Assembly: GCF_003991905.1 (NCBI RefSeq)
Contig: NZ_RSCL01000019.1
Coordinates: forward strand, 166,765 to 212,493
Source: Dulcicalothrix desertica PCC 7102
GTDB taxonomy: Bacteria; Cyanobacteriota; Cyanobacteriia; Cyanobacteriales; Nostocaceae
DNA length: 45,729 nucleotides
Direction: 5' to 3'
Below are positions 17,134 to 25,700 of the stretch, one piece after another. Under the pieces are notes generated by a model, which did no database searches, was not told the DNA's origin, and was given only the letters and a program-made list of their open reading frames with translations. Made by a program: the position numbers and the translations under genes. Numbering within the stretch: the stretch's first letter is position 1; every line of letters starts with the position of its first letter.

Positions 17134-17391
17134 ATGAATAATAATGGCTTTATTCAGCTATCGCTCAACTTTTCTGTAATTAAAAATGGTACGAAGGTTC
17201 GTATTGATGGATACGACTGCCATCAACTGCTCGATTTGACGAACTGTGTTGGGGTAGTTTATTTTTATAGCCAATCAACAGGCGATTATCTCGTATACTT
17301 TCCAGGTAAAAAAGGAATTGTTCCAGATACAAAGTTAATACTCAGATATCGGCGCCAGCAACTAGAAATTGTTCAGGAGCGTAAAAAATAG
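17134..17391 (+). CDS. Small hypothetical protein
   Basis: This is an 85-residue basic protein, probably beta-strand rich ('GVVYFYSQSTGDYLVYFPGKKG'), ending in a charged helix. The pattern 'GTKVRIDGYDCHQLLDLTNCVGVV' recalls small SH3-like barrels, but that is only an impression. It follows the DUF6876-like gene by 48 bases with no terminator and no leader hairpin, so it is likely co-transcribed with it. Confidence 0.5.
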   Translation: MNNNGFIQLSLNFSVIKNGTKVRIDGYDCHQLLDLTNCVGVVYFYSQSTGDYLVYFPGKKGIVPDTKLILRYRRQQLEIVQERKK

Positions 17392-17484
17392 CTCTTGATA
17401 CGATTAAGGCTAATTATAAAGCATTTACAAAGCTTAAAAACATAATTGATTTGCTCACAGTAAAAAGCATTTCTTTTTACTCAT

Positions 17485-17496
17485 AGGCTCACGCCT
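17485..17496 (+). promoter_or_regulatory. Leader hairpin, loop TCAC (copy 5)
   Basis: AGGC-TCAC-GCCT has a 4-bp stem whose outer A-T pair replaces the C-G of copy 1. It lies 37 bases before the ATG at 17534. Confidence 0.5.
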
Positions 17497-17533
17497 CAAG
17501 AAGTAATGGAAATACGGTAACGGGGGATTGATT

Positions 17534-17863
17534 ATGTTTATATCCTGTAGAACACAATCTGGAACACTACATTCACATGAAATAAGCTCCATAGAACGTC
17601 TGACTGAATTTTTAAATTTTTATCAAGCTCTGGACTACGAGTTACAAATCAATCAAAATCAGTATCATTTACTGCAAACAGGAAGATGCGGGAAAAAAGA
17701 GTTTCCAAAAATTGTATTGCAAAAAAGCGGTTATGCTCTGACTACCGAACTGACTTTAACTCAAATATCTGACCTTGAATACTTTTTAATGCAACACCCT
17801 GCGAACACTTACCAATTGGAAATTGATACTGGAATTTACCAATTGTCAAAACAATTGCCTTAA
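17534..17863 (+). CDS. Hypothetical protein
   Basis: This is a 109-residue soluble protein without recognised domain. It has an alternating strand/helix look ('TGRCGKKEFPKIVLQKSGYA', 'LTQISDLEYFLMQHP'). An upstream TTG at 17528 is in frame, but the ATG at 17534 sits 7 bases after GGGGGA, a good ribosome-binding site, and is chosen. A leader hairpin lies before it and a terminator-like hairpin after it (17893-17930). Confidence 0.55.
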   Translation: MFISCRTQSGTLHSHEISSIERLTEFLNFYQALDYELQINQNQYHLLQTGRCGKKEFPKIVLQKSGYALTTELTLTQISDLEYFLMQHPANTYQLEIDTGIYQLSKQLP

Positions 17864-17892
17864 CTGTACGGCGCCTGTAACGCACGGGTCTT

Positions 17893-17930
17893 AAATACTG
17901 AGTATCAACCATGAAAAACACTCAGTATTT
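17893..17930 (+). terminator. Terminator-like hairpin
   Basis: AAATACTGAGT pairs with ACTCAGTATTT across a 16-base loop, followed after a few bases by a CTTTTTCTTT stretch. It starts 30 bases after the gene at 17534-17863. The T run is interrupted, so it is weaker than the one at 14997. Confidence 0.65.
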
Positions 17931-17974
17931 TAATCCTTTTTCTTTCTTGTCCTTATTTGCAACGGTAATATAAT

Positions 17975-18256
17975 ATGGCACTCGTTTTAACACACCCGCA
18001 ATTTCGTGTAATAGTTCATGCACAAACTGGAGCTATTAGCGCACGTATTTACTTTCCTGCACTATTTCTAGCTGAGTTTTACAGTATCATAATTAGCTGG
18101 TTACAACGTCAGGAAATAGTTTTTGACTATAAAGACTTAAAAATGTACTCAGATGGTTCTTTCCGTATATATTTCAGCACACCGTTGTCTCCAAAAGCCG
18201 AATATGAAAGATTAATAGGAATGCTTGAAGAACAATCACGAGAAAGTTTGAGCTAG
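17975..18256 (+). CDS. Small hypothetical protein, duplicated at 21.0-21.3 kb
   Basis: This 93-residue protein has 'FPALFLAEFYSIIISWLQRQ' (a helix, possibly amphipathic) followed by 'EIVFDYKDLKMYSDGSFRIY' and a closing helix. No family recognised. A damaged relative at 21040-21257 encodes nearly the same C-terminal half, so the gene belongs to a small local family. The ATG at 17975 follows an AT-rich stretch without a good ribosome-binding site. The AIPR gene lies between this copy and the damaged one. Confidence 0.55.
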   Translation: MALVLTHPQFRVIVHAQTGAISARIYFPALFLAEFYSIIISWLQRQEIVFDYKDLKMYSDGSFRIYFSTPLSPKAEYERLIGMLEEQSRESLS

Positions 18257-18335
18257 GCAAGTGGAAATAAGGATAAAATAAATCAATCTCGTAATCGCGG
18301 AAAAAGCTAAATATTAAACTGGTGAATTAATTTGA

Positions 18336-18396
18336 AAAATATTTGGTAGAGATGTGATACGCGTTGTGCCATATCTAATGTCTCTACAAATATTTT
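18336..18396. repeat. GTAGAGA/TCTCTAC palindromic cyanobacterial repeat
   Basis: The arms AAAATATTTGGTAGAGA and TCTCTAC-AAATATTTT pair with small mismatches across a GC-richer centre. Palindromes ending in GTAGAGA/TCTCTAC are common dispersed repeats of cyanobacteria, often classed as MITE-like. It lies between two convergent genes and could also act as a bidirectional terminator. Confidence 0.65.
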
Positions 18397-18435
18397 ATTA
18401 GCATTATGCTGTTGACATGAAATGATTTATGATTT

Positions 18436-20301
18436 CTATAATTCAGCTAAGTTGCATGTTAAAAAGTTTTTAATAGCTGGTATTAAATAATCCTTCTCAA
18501 ATGTTCTAGCTTTAAATATTTTTGTGTAGTTTCTATTCGTTGAATGTTCATAATTTTCAATTGCTTGGAAAAGGATGCTTTTAGCATTATTGTAATGTCT
18601 TATAAATTCAGTATCATTATCAATAATGACGAATGCAATATCTTTTCTTATAGAAAAATCATTTTTTCTTTGAGGAATAGAAATATCAATAGTTGTTATA
18701 AATTTTTCTTTAGTCGTTTCTCCACCCTTTGAAAATTCCGCATCAGACAATATTAAAGAGGACAGAACTGCAATTAATAAGAAACCTCCTCCTCCTTTTG
18801 AAATTATATCCCTTTCTTTATCTTCAAGATTGCCACTTCTTATATCTGAGTTTTTCAAGCTCCAACTTTTTAAATATAGTTCACATCCAAAGCGATATAT
18901 ATCATAATCAACTTTCTCATGAAACAATGTAGTATACTTATTTTCAGAATCAATTATGGTAGCAGTATCATTAATTGCTGTTATAGGTTCTTTGTTTATA
19001 ACAGAATGCATTATTTGCGTTAAACGCTCTAGACTAATAACTCTTAAACCGCTCTTACCTTGTCTTTTATAGTAGTTTTCCCTTCTCTCATAGTAAATAT
19101 CATATTTAAATAAATGCTTCTCAATGTTTCTTTGAATACTTTCATTTGCTTTTAAACTGATAGACTTAACTGGATTTTGTGAATTAGTAGCACTTATTAT
19201 TTCCGAATTAATATCTGAATTGTTTGCTTTTATTAATTTGACAAATACTTTTAGTTGTTTTGGTAATTGATAATTGCTATTTTTTTTATATGCATTATAT
19301 AAACAATGAACAGTTTGACATCCGTTTACAATCTGTGGATTTTTGACTAAAATAGATTCTTTAGTGGTAGGAGTAATTTCCTCTCCTATTACAGTAATTC
19401 CATTATTCATTGCCCAGAAATTTTTTGACCTTTCTTCTGACAAAGCAGTTTCGATGATAGAAGCATTAATTACTTTATCTTCCCCTAAAAAAAATCTAAT
19501 ATTGCCATCTGTTAATTCATCTTTAAAGCGTCTGTTTTCATCTACAAGAATTGACATTAAAGTATTACCGTTTATGAAGCCAACATAACCACTTGTTAAT
19601 ACGTCTTTTTCAGAAACCATCAGAGGTTGTCCTTCAAACTCAAACTCTATTTTTTCCTCTTTATTATCTGTGAAATTGAGTAGATATTGAGCATTCCAGT
19701 AATAAAAAGTTATTGGAATTTGATACATTGATAAAAATTCTTCAAGTTTTGTCTGTAAATGCTTAATTTTTTCTGAGTAGTCATCTACAATTGAAGCAGT
19801 AGCAAAATAACATTCTACTAAAAAATCAGAACTTTCTAATCTTGTTTTCCTAAAAACTTGCCGAATTAAATCAATTTGATTTAGTAACTCTTTATTAGCT
19901 CCTATTCGTTTAAGTTTATCTAAACTAAGATCAAGTGTAAAAATTTCTTCAATCCCTTCAACAAATTTTCTAAATCCGTCAGTAGAAAAACTATCTTCTT
20001 TTTTTACTTGGAATAGCTTTAAAACTATTTTTGATTGACTATTAATATCTTTATCAATATCTATTGTATCATCATATATTGGCTTACCATTTAGGAATAA
20101 ATAGCATAAATCGATACCTTCATCTCCACCATCGCCCATCATACCTTTAACCAAATTATCAAATTCAATACCATGTAAATGCCTAACATTTACTATGGCA
20201 GCTACAGCTTTTTCAAATTTATTTTTGTTTAAATCATTTAAATCAGGATTATTTTTAAGCAGTCTATCTATTTTGTCGTCTAGCAATATTCTTAGACTCA
20301 T
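18436..20301 (-). CDS. AIPR-family abortive-infection protein
   Basis: This 621-residue protein has the AIPR pattern 'FWAMNNGITVIGEEI', then 'NPQIVNGCQTVHCLYNAY', 'LKVFVKLI' and 'IISATNSQNPVKSISLKAN'. N-terminal to this is 'GDGGDEGIDLCYL' (Asp60/Asp64) with 'LKLFQVKK' (Gln98-x-Lys100), which looks like a Mrr-type PD-(D/E)XK nuclease core. AIPR proteins are associated with phage abortive infection; mechanism here is inferred. The gene is more AT-rich than its neighbours, and no GGCGCC occurs from about 17.9 to 21.6 kb. It also lies between two copies of a small gene. These features suggest a separate arrival. The ATG at 20301 follows a run with GGAG about 9 bases upstream. Confidence 0.85.
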   Translation of the reverse strand: MSLRILLDDKIDRLLKNNPDLNDLNKNKFEKAVAAIVNVRHLHGIEFDNLVKGMMGDGGDEGIDLCYLFLNGKPIYDDTIDIDKDINSQSKIVLKLFQVKKEDSFSTDGFRKFVEGIEEIFTLDLSLDKLKRIGANKELLNQIDLIRQVFRKTRLESSDFLVECYFATASIVDDYSEKIKHLQTKLEEFLSMYQIPITFYYWNAQYLLNFTDNKEEKIEFEFEGQPLMVSEKDVLTSGYVGFINGNTLMSILVDENRRFKDELTDGNIRFFLGEDKVINASIIETALSEERSKNFWAMNNGITVIGEEITPTTKESILVKNPQIVNGCQTVHCLYNAYKKNSNYQLPKQLKVFVKLIKANNSDINSEIISATNSQNPVKSISLKANESIQRNIEKHLFKYDIYYERRENYYKRQGKSGLRVISLERLTQIMHSVINKEPITAINDTATIIDSENKYTTLFHEKVDYDIYRFGCELYLKSWSLKNSDIRSGNLEDKERDIISKGGGGFLLIAVLSSLILSDAEFSKGGETTKEKFITTIDISIPQRKNDFSIRKDIAFVIIDNDTEFIRHYNNAKSILFQAIENYEHSTNRNYTKIFKARTFEKDYLIPAIKNFLTCNLAEL

Positions 20302-20575
20302 AATATTCTCCTATAACTACTACTTTAAAAAACTAAACCATATCTCAGAAGCTGTTTAAAATCTTACTCTTCAACAAGAAAGTATAGCAGAGTATCTTAT
20401 AAATTTACTATTAAATCAATATATTTACTTTAAATTTGTTTCACTCAAGATAGCAAACCATACCTTGAATGAAGATTTCTAACACTTATTATAAGTTAAA
20501 TGTGTTAACTTATACAATATCTTAACACAACTTAACATTGAAATGCGATTTTTCAGCTCATACCTACATTAATAG

Positions 20576-21043
20576 TTAAGATAGCAATATTAAGTCTTGC
20601 GATGCGCTTAGTGTGCCAATAACTGAGGAGTGAATTGGCTTCTTACGGTTTTTCAAAAAACTAGCATTGCGGTTTGTCCTGACTGCTTGAACTTCAGCAA
20701 TCATTGCCATTGCTATTTCTTCTGAATTTTCTGCTCCAATATCAACACCAATTGGAGCGTGTAGTTTTTCTAGCATTTTGTCTGTATAAACTGTTTCTAC
20801 CGCGCGCAAGTCAGCCAATAATCGTTCAATACGTTGCTTTGAACCAAAAACTCCCACACATCGTTTAGAAGATAAAAGCAACATCTTGACTATTTCGATG
20901 TCGTCAAGGTAGTTATGCGTCATCACAACAGCAGTGCGTTCGATTATAGATACTTGATGTATGGTTTCCCAACGTGCGAGAATTATTTTATCAGCCATTG
21001 GAAAGCGTTCATAAGTGGCATTATTTGCGCGGGTTTCCCGCAC
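20576..21043 (-). pseudogene. XdhC-family protein, N-terminally truncated
   Basis: The readable part (about 150 residues) is the C-terminal Rossmann domain of XdhC: 'ERFPMADKIILARWETI', 'RTAVVMTHNYLDDIEIVKML', 'CVGVFGSKQRIERLL', 'LHAPIGVDIGAENSEEIAMA'. XdhC helps insert the molybdenum cofactor into xanthine dehydrogenase-type enzymes and normally has more than 300 residues. Here the N-terminal domain is absent: homology stops at about 21030, exactly where a piece of another gene begins. The GTG at 21043 is an accident of the junction. No molybdoenzyme gene is in the window, so this is almost certainly a relic. Confidence 0.75.
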
Positions 21044-21257
21044 TATTTCTAGCTGAGTTTTACAGTATCGTTGTTGTTGTTTAATATTTCTTTACAGTAT
21101 TGCTTTAGTTGTTGAGTGGTTGCAACGTCAGGAAATAGTCTTTGATGAAAAAGACTTGAAAATTTACTCTGATGGCTCATTCCGTGTATATTTCAAAACG
21201 CAATTTTATCCACAAACACAATATCTCACTTTAATTGCAATGCTTGAAGAACAATAG
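21040..21257 (+). pseudogene. Damaged second copy of the 17975-18256 gene
   Basis: The first 30 bases (21040-21069) are identical to 18059-18088 of the intact gene (encoding ALFLAEFYSI). After about 20 unrelated bases the frame resumes as a diverged paralogue: 'YSIALVVEWLQRQEIVFDEK', then DLKIYSDGSFRVYFK and a C-terminal LIAMLEEQ before TAG. The identical 30 bases next to a diverged remainder suggest recombination between an old and a new copy. Its 5' edge abuts the truncated xdhC relic. Confidence 0.7.
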
Positions 21258-21295
21258 GGAAGAAGTTTTCTTTAAACTTATAAAGGATAATTGCA

Positions 21296-21309
21296 AACCC
21301 TTACGGGTT
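21296..21309 (+). promoter_or_regulatory. Leader hairpin, loop TTAC (copy 6, different stem)
   Basis: AACCC-TTAC-GGGTT has a completely different 5-bp stem but the same loop as the GGC-TTAC-GCC family. It lies 58 bases before the ATG at 21368, farther than in the other copies, so membership in the family is less certain. Confidence 0.4.
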
Positions 21310-21367
21310 AATATCTATGAAATAAAGCGCACTCGCTACACGCGCGATTTATATGGAGAGACAGAAA

Positions 21368-21853
21368 ATGCAAAGCATTCAAAATTTCTTAACAATGACC
21401 ATTGTAGTACTTTGTGCTACTATCACAATTACAATAGCGTTAGATTTCTCTATAGGACTGACGCAGTTGTGGAATAACGTCGCAAAGAACGAAGTGGACG
21501 TCCAACAAGTATACCCACAGTTTAAAAATGCAAATAGGCAACAGCTTCAATTAATTGACACAGATGTAAAGACTGTATCCATACCAGCAGCAGATTTTGA
21601 GGCGCCACCTACAACACACTACATTGACATAGAGTCGCTTGAACTGCTGATACAAAAGCTACCACAGTCCCGTGTTCGTACTGCTGCACGACGTTTAGGA
21701 ATTAGAGACAAGGTTGATGGAAGCTACCAAAAAGTAGGAGTATTGCGCGCGCAACTTCAAGATGTGTTAAGATATCAACCATCCAAAGTTAAACAGGTGC
21801 TTGGTCAACTGACAATGAAAACTTCAACAAGCAAACAGAAACAGCTTTGTTGA
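21368..21853 (+). CDS. Membrane-anchored hypothetical protein with C-terminal helical (SAP-like?) domain
   Basis: This protein has 161 residues from the chosen start. Residues 8-30 ('FLTMTIVVLCATITITIALD') form one membrane segment. The rest is soluble, ending in 'IDIESLELLIQKLPQSRVRT', then AARRLGI and 'GSYQKVGVLRAQLQDVLRY', a pair of helices that resembles SAP-like or cyanobacterial helix-turn-helix modules; this is tentative. The second ATG (21368) is preferred over 21353 because GGAGAG lies about 8 bases before it. A strong hairpin at 21908-21932 follows. Role unknown. Confidence 0.55.
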   Translation: MQSIQNFLTMTIVVLCATITITIALDFSIGLTQLWNNVAKNEVDVQQVYPQFKNANRQQLQLIDTDVKTVSIPAADFEAPPTTHYIDIESLELLIQKLPQSRVRTAARRLGIRDKVDGSYQKVGVLRAQLQDVLRYQPSKVKQVLGQLTMKTSTSKQKQLC

Positions 21854-21907
21854 GTCTCGGAGTTTCGAGGCTGTTGTTGCTTAATTTAGTTAACATGTAC
21901 TAATATA

Positions 21908-21932
21908 AGGTTGTCACGTATTGTGACAACCT
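21908..21932. terminator. Strong hairpin after the membrane-protein gene
   Basis: AGGTTGTCAC pairs perfectly with GTGACAACCT around loop GTATT. It lies 55 bases after the stop at 21853. The following T run is poor (CGTGATTTATTT), so it may protect the 3' end rather than terminate. Confidence 0.6.
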
Positions 21933-22126
21933 CGTGATTTATTTAGGTGGCTCTGTGGGTTCGCGCATGAACCCACAAACTCCGACGATGTTTTCATACC
22001 AGTTAAGACACAAAAATATAAAATATGAATTAATTCTTTACGTTAATAACTTTTATTTTATGTTTTAATTGAGGTTATCAAAATAAAAAATTCTCATACT
22101 CTGATGAATGAAAACTTAAGTGATAT

Positions 22127-22735
22127 ATGTCTAGTTTTCCCGAAATAAAGCAATGCGATCAATATTTAGATAAAGAGTTTATCGAAACCCTAAAAGAAAT
22201 ACTAACAGGAAAAACTCTCTTAGCGGAAACAAAAGAGCAGGCAATTGAATTAATTAAAAATTATCCTCAAACAGGATATATTTACTCTATCATTTGTTTG
22301 TCAAATAGTAGAATGTATGTAGGACAAACAAAAAATTTTGAACAAAGAATGAAAACTCATATCAAAGAACTTGGTAATAGCCACGAAATCAGAAATATGA
22401 GAGAAACATGGGAGAATTCAGAAGAATACTTGAGAAGTTGTGCTGGTCGTGGGAAATCAATTTTGTTCAAAAGTGACTGGGTATTTTTGGGTATAGAAGC
22501 TTTTGTTGTAAAAGTTGTAGAACAAGTCAATGAATACTTACTACTGGATAGAGTAAAATACTGGCAAAATAAACTAAATGCAGTTTATAGTGAGCAAAAA
22601 ATTTATCGTATACCTTATCCTTATACACCAGAAGAAGCTTATCAACAAATAATGTATAATTTAACAGCTTATAATCATGTCGATAAGCCTTACCATAGTC
22701 AAGATGACATACCTATGAATAATTTTGCAGTATAA
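22127..22735 (+). CDS. GIY-YIG nuclease family protein
   Basis: This 202-residue protein contains 'GYIYSIICLSNSRMYVGQT' at residues 50-68, the GIY...YIG pair (here GYIY and YVG), followed by Arg74 and His78 in 'FEQRMKTHIKEL', the usual catalytic positions. It resembles stand-alone homing-type GIY-YIG nucleases. The metal-binding glutamate is expected farther on; 'EAFVVKVVEQVNEYLLLDR' contains candidate glutamates. It is AT-rich and converges with the polymerase-like gene, leaving 42 bases between stops. A role in element mobility or defence is possible. No clear ribosome-binding site precedes the ATG at 22127. Confidence 0.8.
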   Translation: MSSFPEIKQCDQYLDKEFIETLKEILTGKTLLAETKEQAIELIKNYPQTGYIYSIICLSNSRMYVGQTKNFEQRMKTHIKELGNSHEIRNMRETWENSEEYLRSCAGRGKSILFKSDWVFLGIEAFVVKVVEQVNEYLLLDRVKYWQNKLNAVYSEQKIYRIPYPYTPEEAYQQIMYNLTAYNHVDKPYHSQDDIPMNNFAV

Positions 22736-22777
22736 AATTATCAAAAACTCGGCGCTGCTAATGTAAAGGCATTAAAG

Positions 22778-25700
22778 CTATGCGTCACGTTCTATTTCAT
22801 TTTTGATAGCTGTAACTGTTTTTTCGATTGGGGGTAAATTATACCTGTCAAACTTTCCAGTTTCGGGAATATATGCTGCAACTGCTTTTCCTTGGTTTGC
22901 AGCATACCCAATAATATTGATAGTCTCTTTACTGCGAATCCCAAGGGCAATGTCATCCGGTTGCACTAAATTTCCTATGGCTTCTTTTGGCGATGCAACA
23001 TCAAAGTATTTTATATTAATATCTTTGCGCGTGGCGCCTAATTCCTGAATCATCTTTACAGCAGGTGAGGGGTTATCTAACTGGTGTGGAGAAATATCAA
23101 CGAAGTGGATAATGTTGTAACCTCGCTCGATAGCTCTATCAACCGCGCGCTGCAACATATTGCACATCATCTGGTCAGCTAATTGTTGTAAGTTACTATC
23201 AACTGTTGCTTCAAAAAATACTACTCTAGCAACAAGAGGCTGATTACTATTTGGTTGAATATCTGGGAGCTTGACGCTGTTGGGGTCAATTACAATATCC
23301 GCATAGCTTGCAGGTGCGTTATTTACAATACCAGTGATTGTTAGCCCTTGTATTGTTTTACCTCCTTTAGCTAACTGAGGTAGTAAAAAGTTTGTTGATT
23401 GTTTGTTTAGTATTCCTAAAGCTTGATTTCCCAATAATGCGATAACAACAGGCGCCTTACCTACGTTTGATTGTTGTACATTAAAGGAGATGCTAGTCTT
23501 CTCACTCTGCCAGTCGCGACCAGCAAAAGCATATTTATCAGTATTGTCAATTTGTAATTTGTTGTCAGGATTTTTGAGACTAGTGACGATAATACTGGTG
23601 TTTGGGGAAGAAGTAATAGTTGCCAGTGCTTCACATCCTGCGATAAGTTGAGGGGAGCGCGCGTCTATAGTTCCGAGTTTTTTTTCTTCTACAGTTACCC
23701 AACGTGCGGTTTTAGTTGGGTCACGAGGATTTGCACCATCCTCAAATTTAATTGCAACTTGTTCACCCTTAAAGTTTATACCAGCACATTCATTAAACTG
23801 GGCGCCGATTACCCTCATTTTGGTAAACTGTAAAGAGTGAAGTTGACCAACTACTTCGTTGGGGAATATGGCGAATGCAACACCTGCCCTTTTGAGTCCT
23901 TGGTAATTCTTACTTTCCTCGGTATGGGTAATATCGTGTATTGCGGCTGCTAACTGTAACTTTTCAGGTTCGGGCGTACTATTTCTGATAGATTCGACGT
24001 ATTCCATTGTTTGCTGTTTTAAAGCATCTACCATTCCATCGCTGATGCCAAAGTGGAATTCAACCTTAGCTTGATTGATAGACATTCCTGGTTTTAGGTC
24101 ATGTTCCTTCATTGATTTCATGCTGATTGTCCCAATCGTGATATCTTTCACTTGACCATCAGTATCAAAGTATTTGGCAGTAGCTTTTAAAGGATGTGAC
24201 ATTTTTGCTGATGGTATTCTTGACTGAATGCGGATACTTAGTTCGGATGCTTTCCAAAATTCTGGATTTTTAGCTACATCAAATTTAATTAAATTGGTAA
24301 TCTCTAATTGTTTCCCACTTGTAGAAGAGGTAATTACAAGATACGGTCCTGGTTCTAATTTCTTTCTCTCTTCTAATGTGATACGTTGTTTGATTAACGA
24401 GTTATATCCAGTTTTGATTATTTGCGCTTGTTCTTTATGATGGTCAGTTAATACAATATCGGGATATAATTTTTTAAACTGTTCAATAGGTCTAGCATGA
24501 AGTTGGCTTTGTTCAAATATCTGATTTGTTTGTTGAATCATTAAATCAATTGGGCTATAACCATTGCTTTTCATGCCTCTATTAGTAAACGCTTCTGAAT
24601 TTTTCTTATCGGATAACCATTCGATTTTTTTATAATCTGTTATGGCTTGGCAGTATGCAATAATTAAGTTGTCAGGTCGTAATGCACTTTTGACGCCATC
24701 AGTAGCAATTTGCAACTCATTACCAAGTTCAGCTACACAATCTTTTAATAAATTTTTGACTCTTATTAATTTTTCTTCAGTCTGCTGACTATTTATATCA
24801 TTAATAGTAACTTGCTTGACCTTCTGTATAATTTTATCTGGAATCTTTAATTTACCTTGTTGATGTTTTTGCAGAACTTTACTAAAATGAATTGATACTT
24901 GTTTGAGATAGTTTAATTTATCGGCTTGCGGCATAGCACAAATTTCGCATTGTAAGGCGATATTCTTTTGAATTTCGTTAGCGATAATGCCAATTTTATT
25001 TGACATTGCGGAAATAGATATTTTCTCAAACGTGCCTTTATAAGCGACTTTAGCTTTTTTGACGATATCGGGGTAACGATTTTGAGATAAGTTCTTTTCT
25101 TTAACTTCACTTGCTAGGTGAGGAAAAGTCTTACTTGCAGCAAATGCCAGCAAATCACCATCAAAATCGCACTGCATATTGTCCATAGCTGTTTTCGGGT
25201 GAATGTAAACACATCCGTCTAACATTTCTGGTAGGTGTCTATTTTTTAAAGTGATAACACCATTTGAATTAATTAAGGGTGAACGAGTAACTATAATTTC
25301 TTCACCATCATTTATTGTCGGAATACATATTTCATTATGTTGTAAGTCTAAATTTGGTTGAGCCAGGCCAGAAGTAAACTTGATAGAGCGTCCAGTTGCT
25401 ATCTCTACCCATTCTTTGCGAGCAAACTCTTGAAGTTCAGTAATTATTTTGGGATGCTCCAAAAGTTGGCAGTAACCGGATAAATCGTTTTTTAATAATG
25501 AGTATAGCAATAAATCTTTTTGTTCATAAGAAAAATTTTCGCCATCAGTAGTGTCATCAGCTTCTCCACCTGAATCTAAATTATCAAATATCGAAAATTT
25601 ATCATCTATATCTTCTTGGAAATTTGATTCTAAACTTTTAGCCAATAACGCTTTACGACGCTCGTAAGTTTCAAGATACCGCTGTGCAAGGCGCCTTAAA

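Noticed and set aside
20576-21043. Functional XdhC protein for molybdoenzyme maturation
   Set aside because: The N-terminal half is missing at a clear recombination junction and no molybdoenzyme gene is present.
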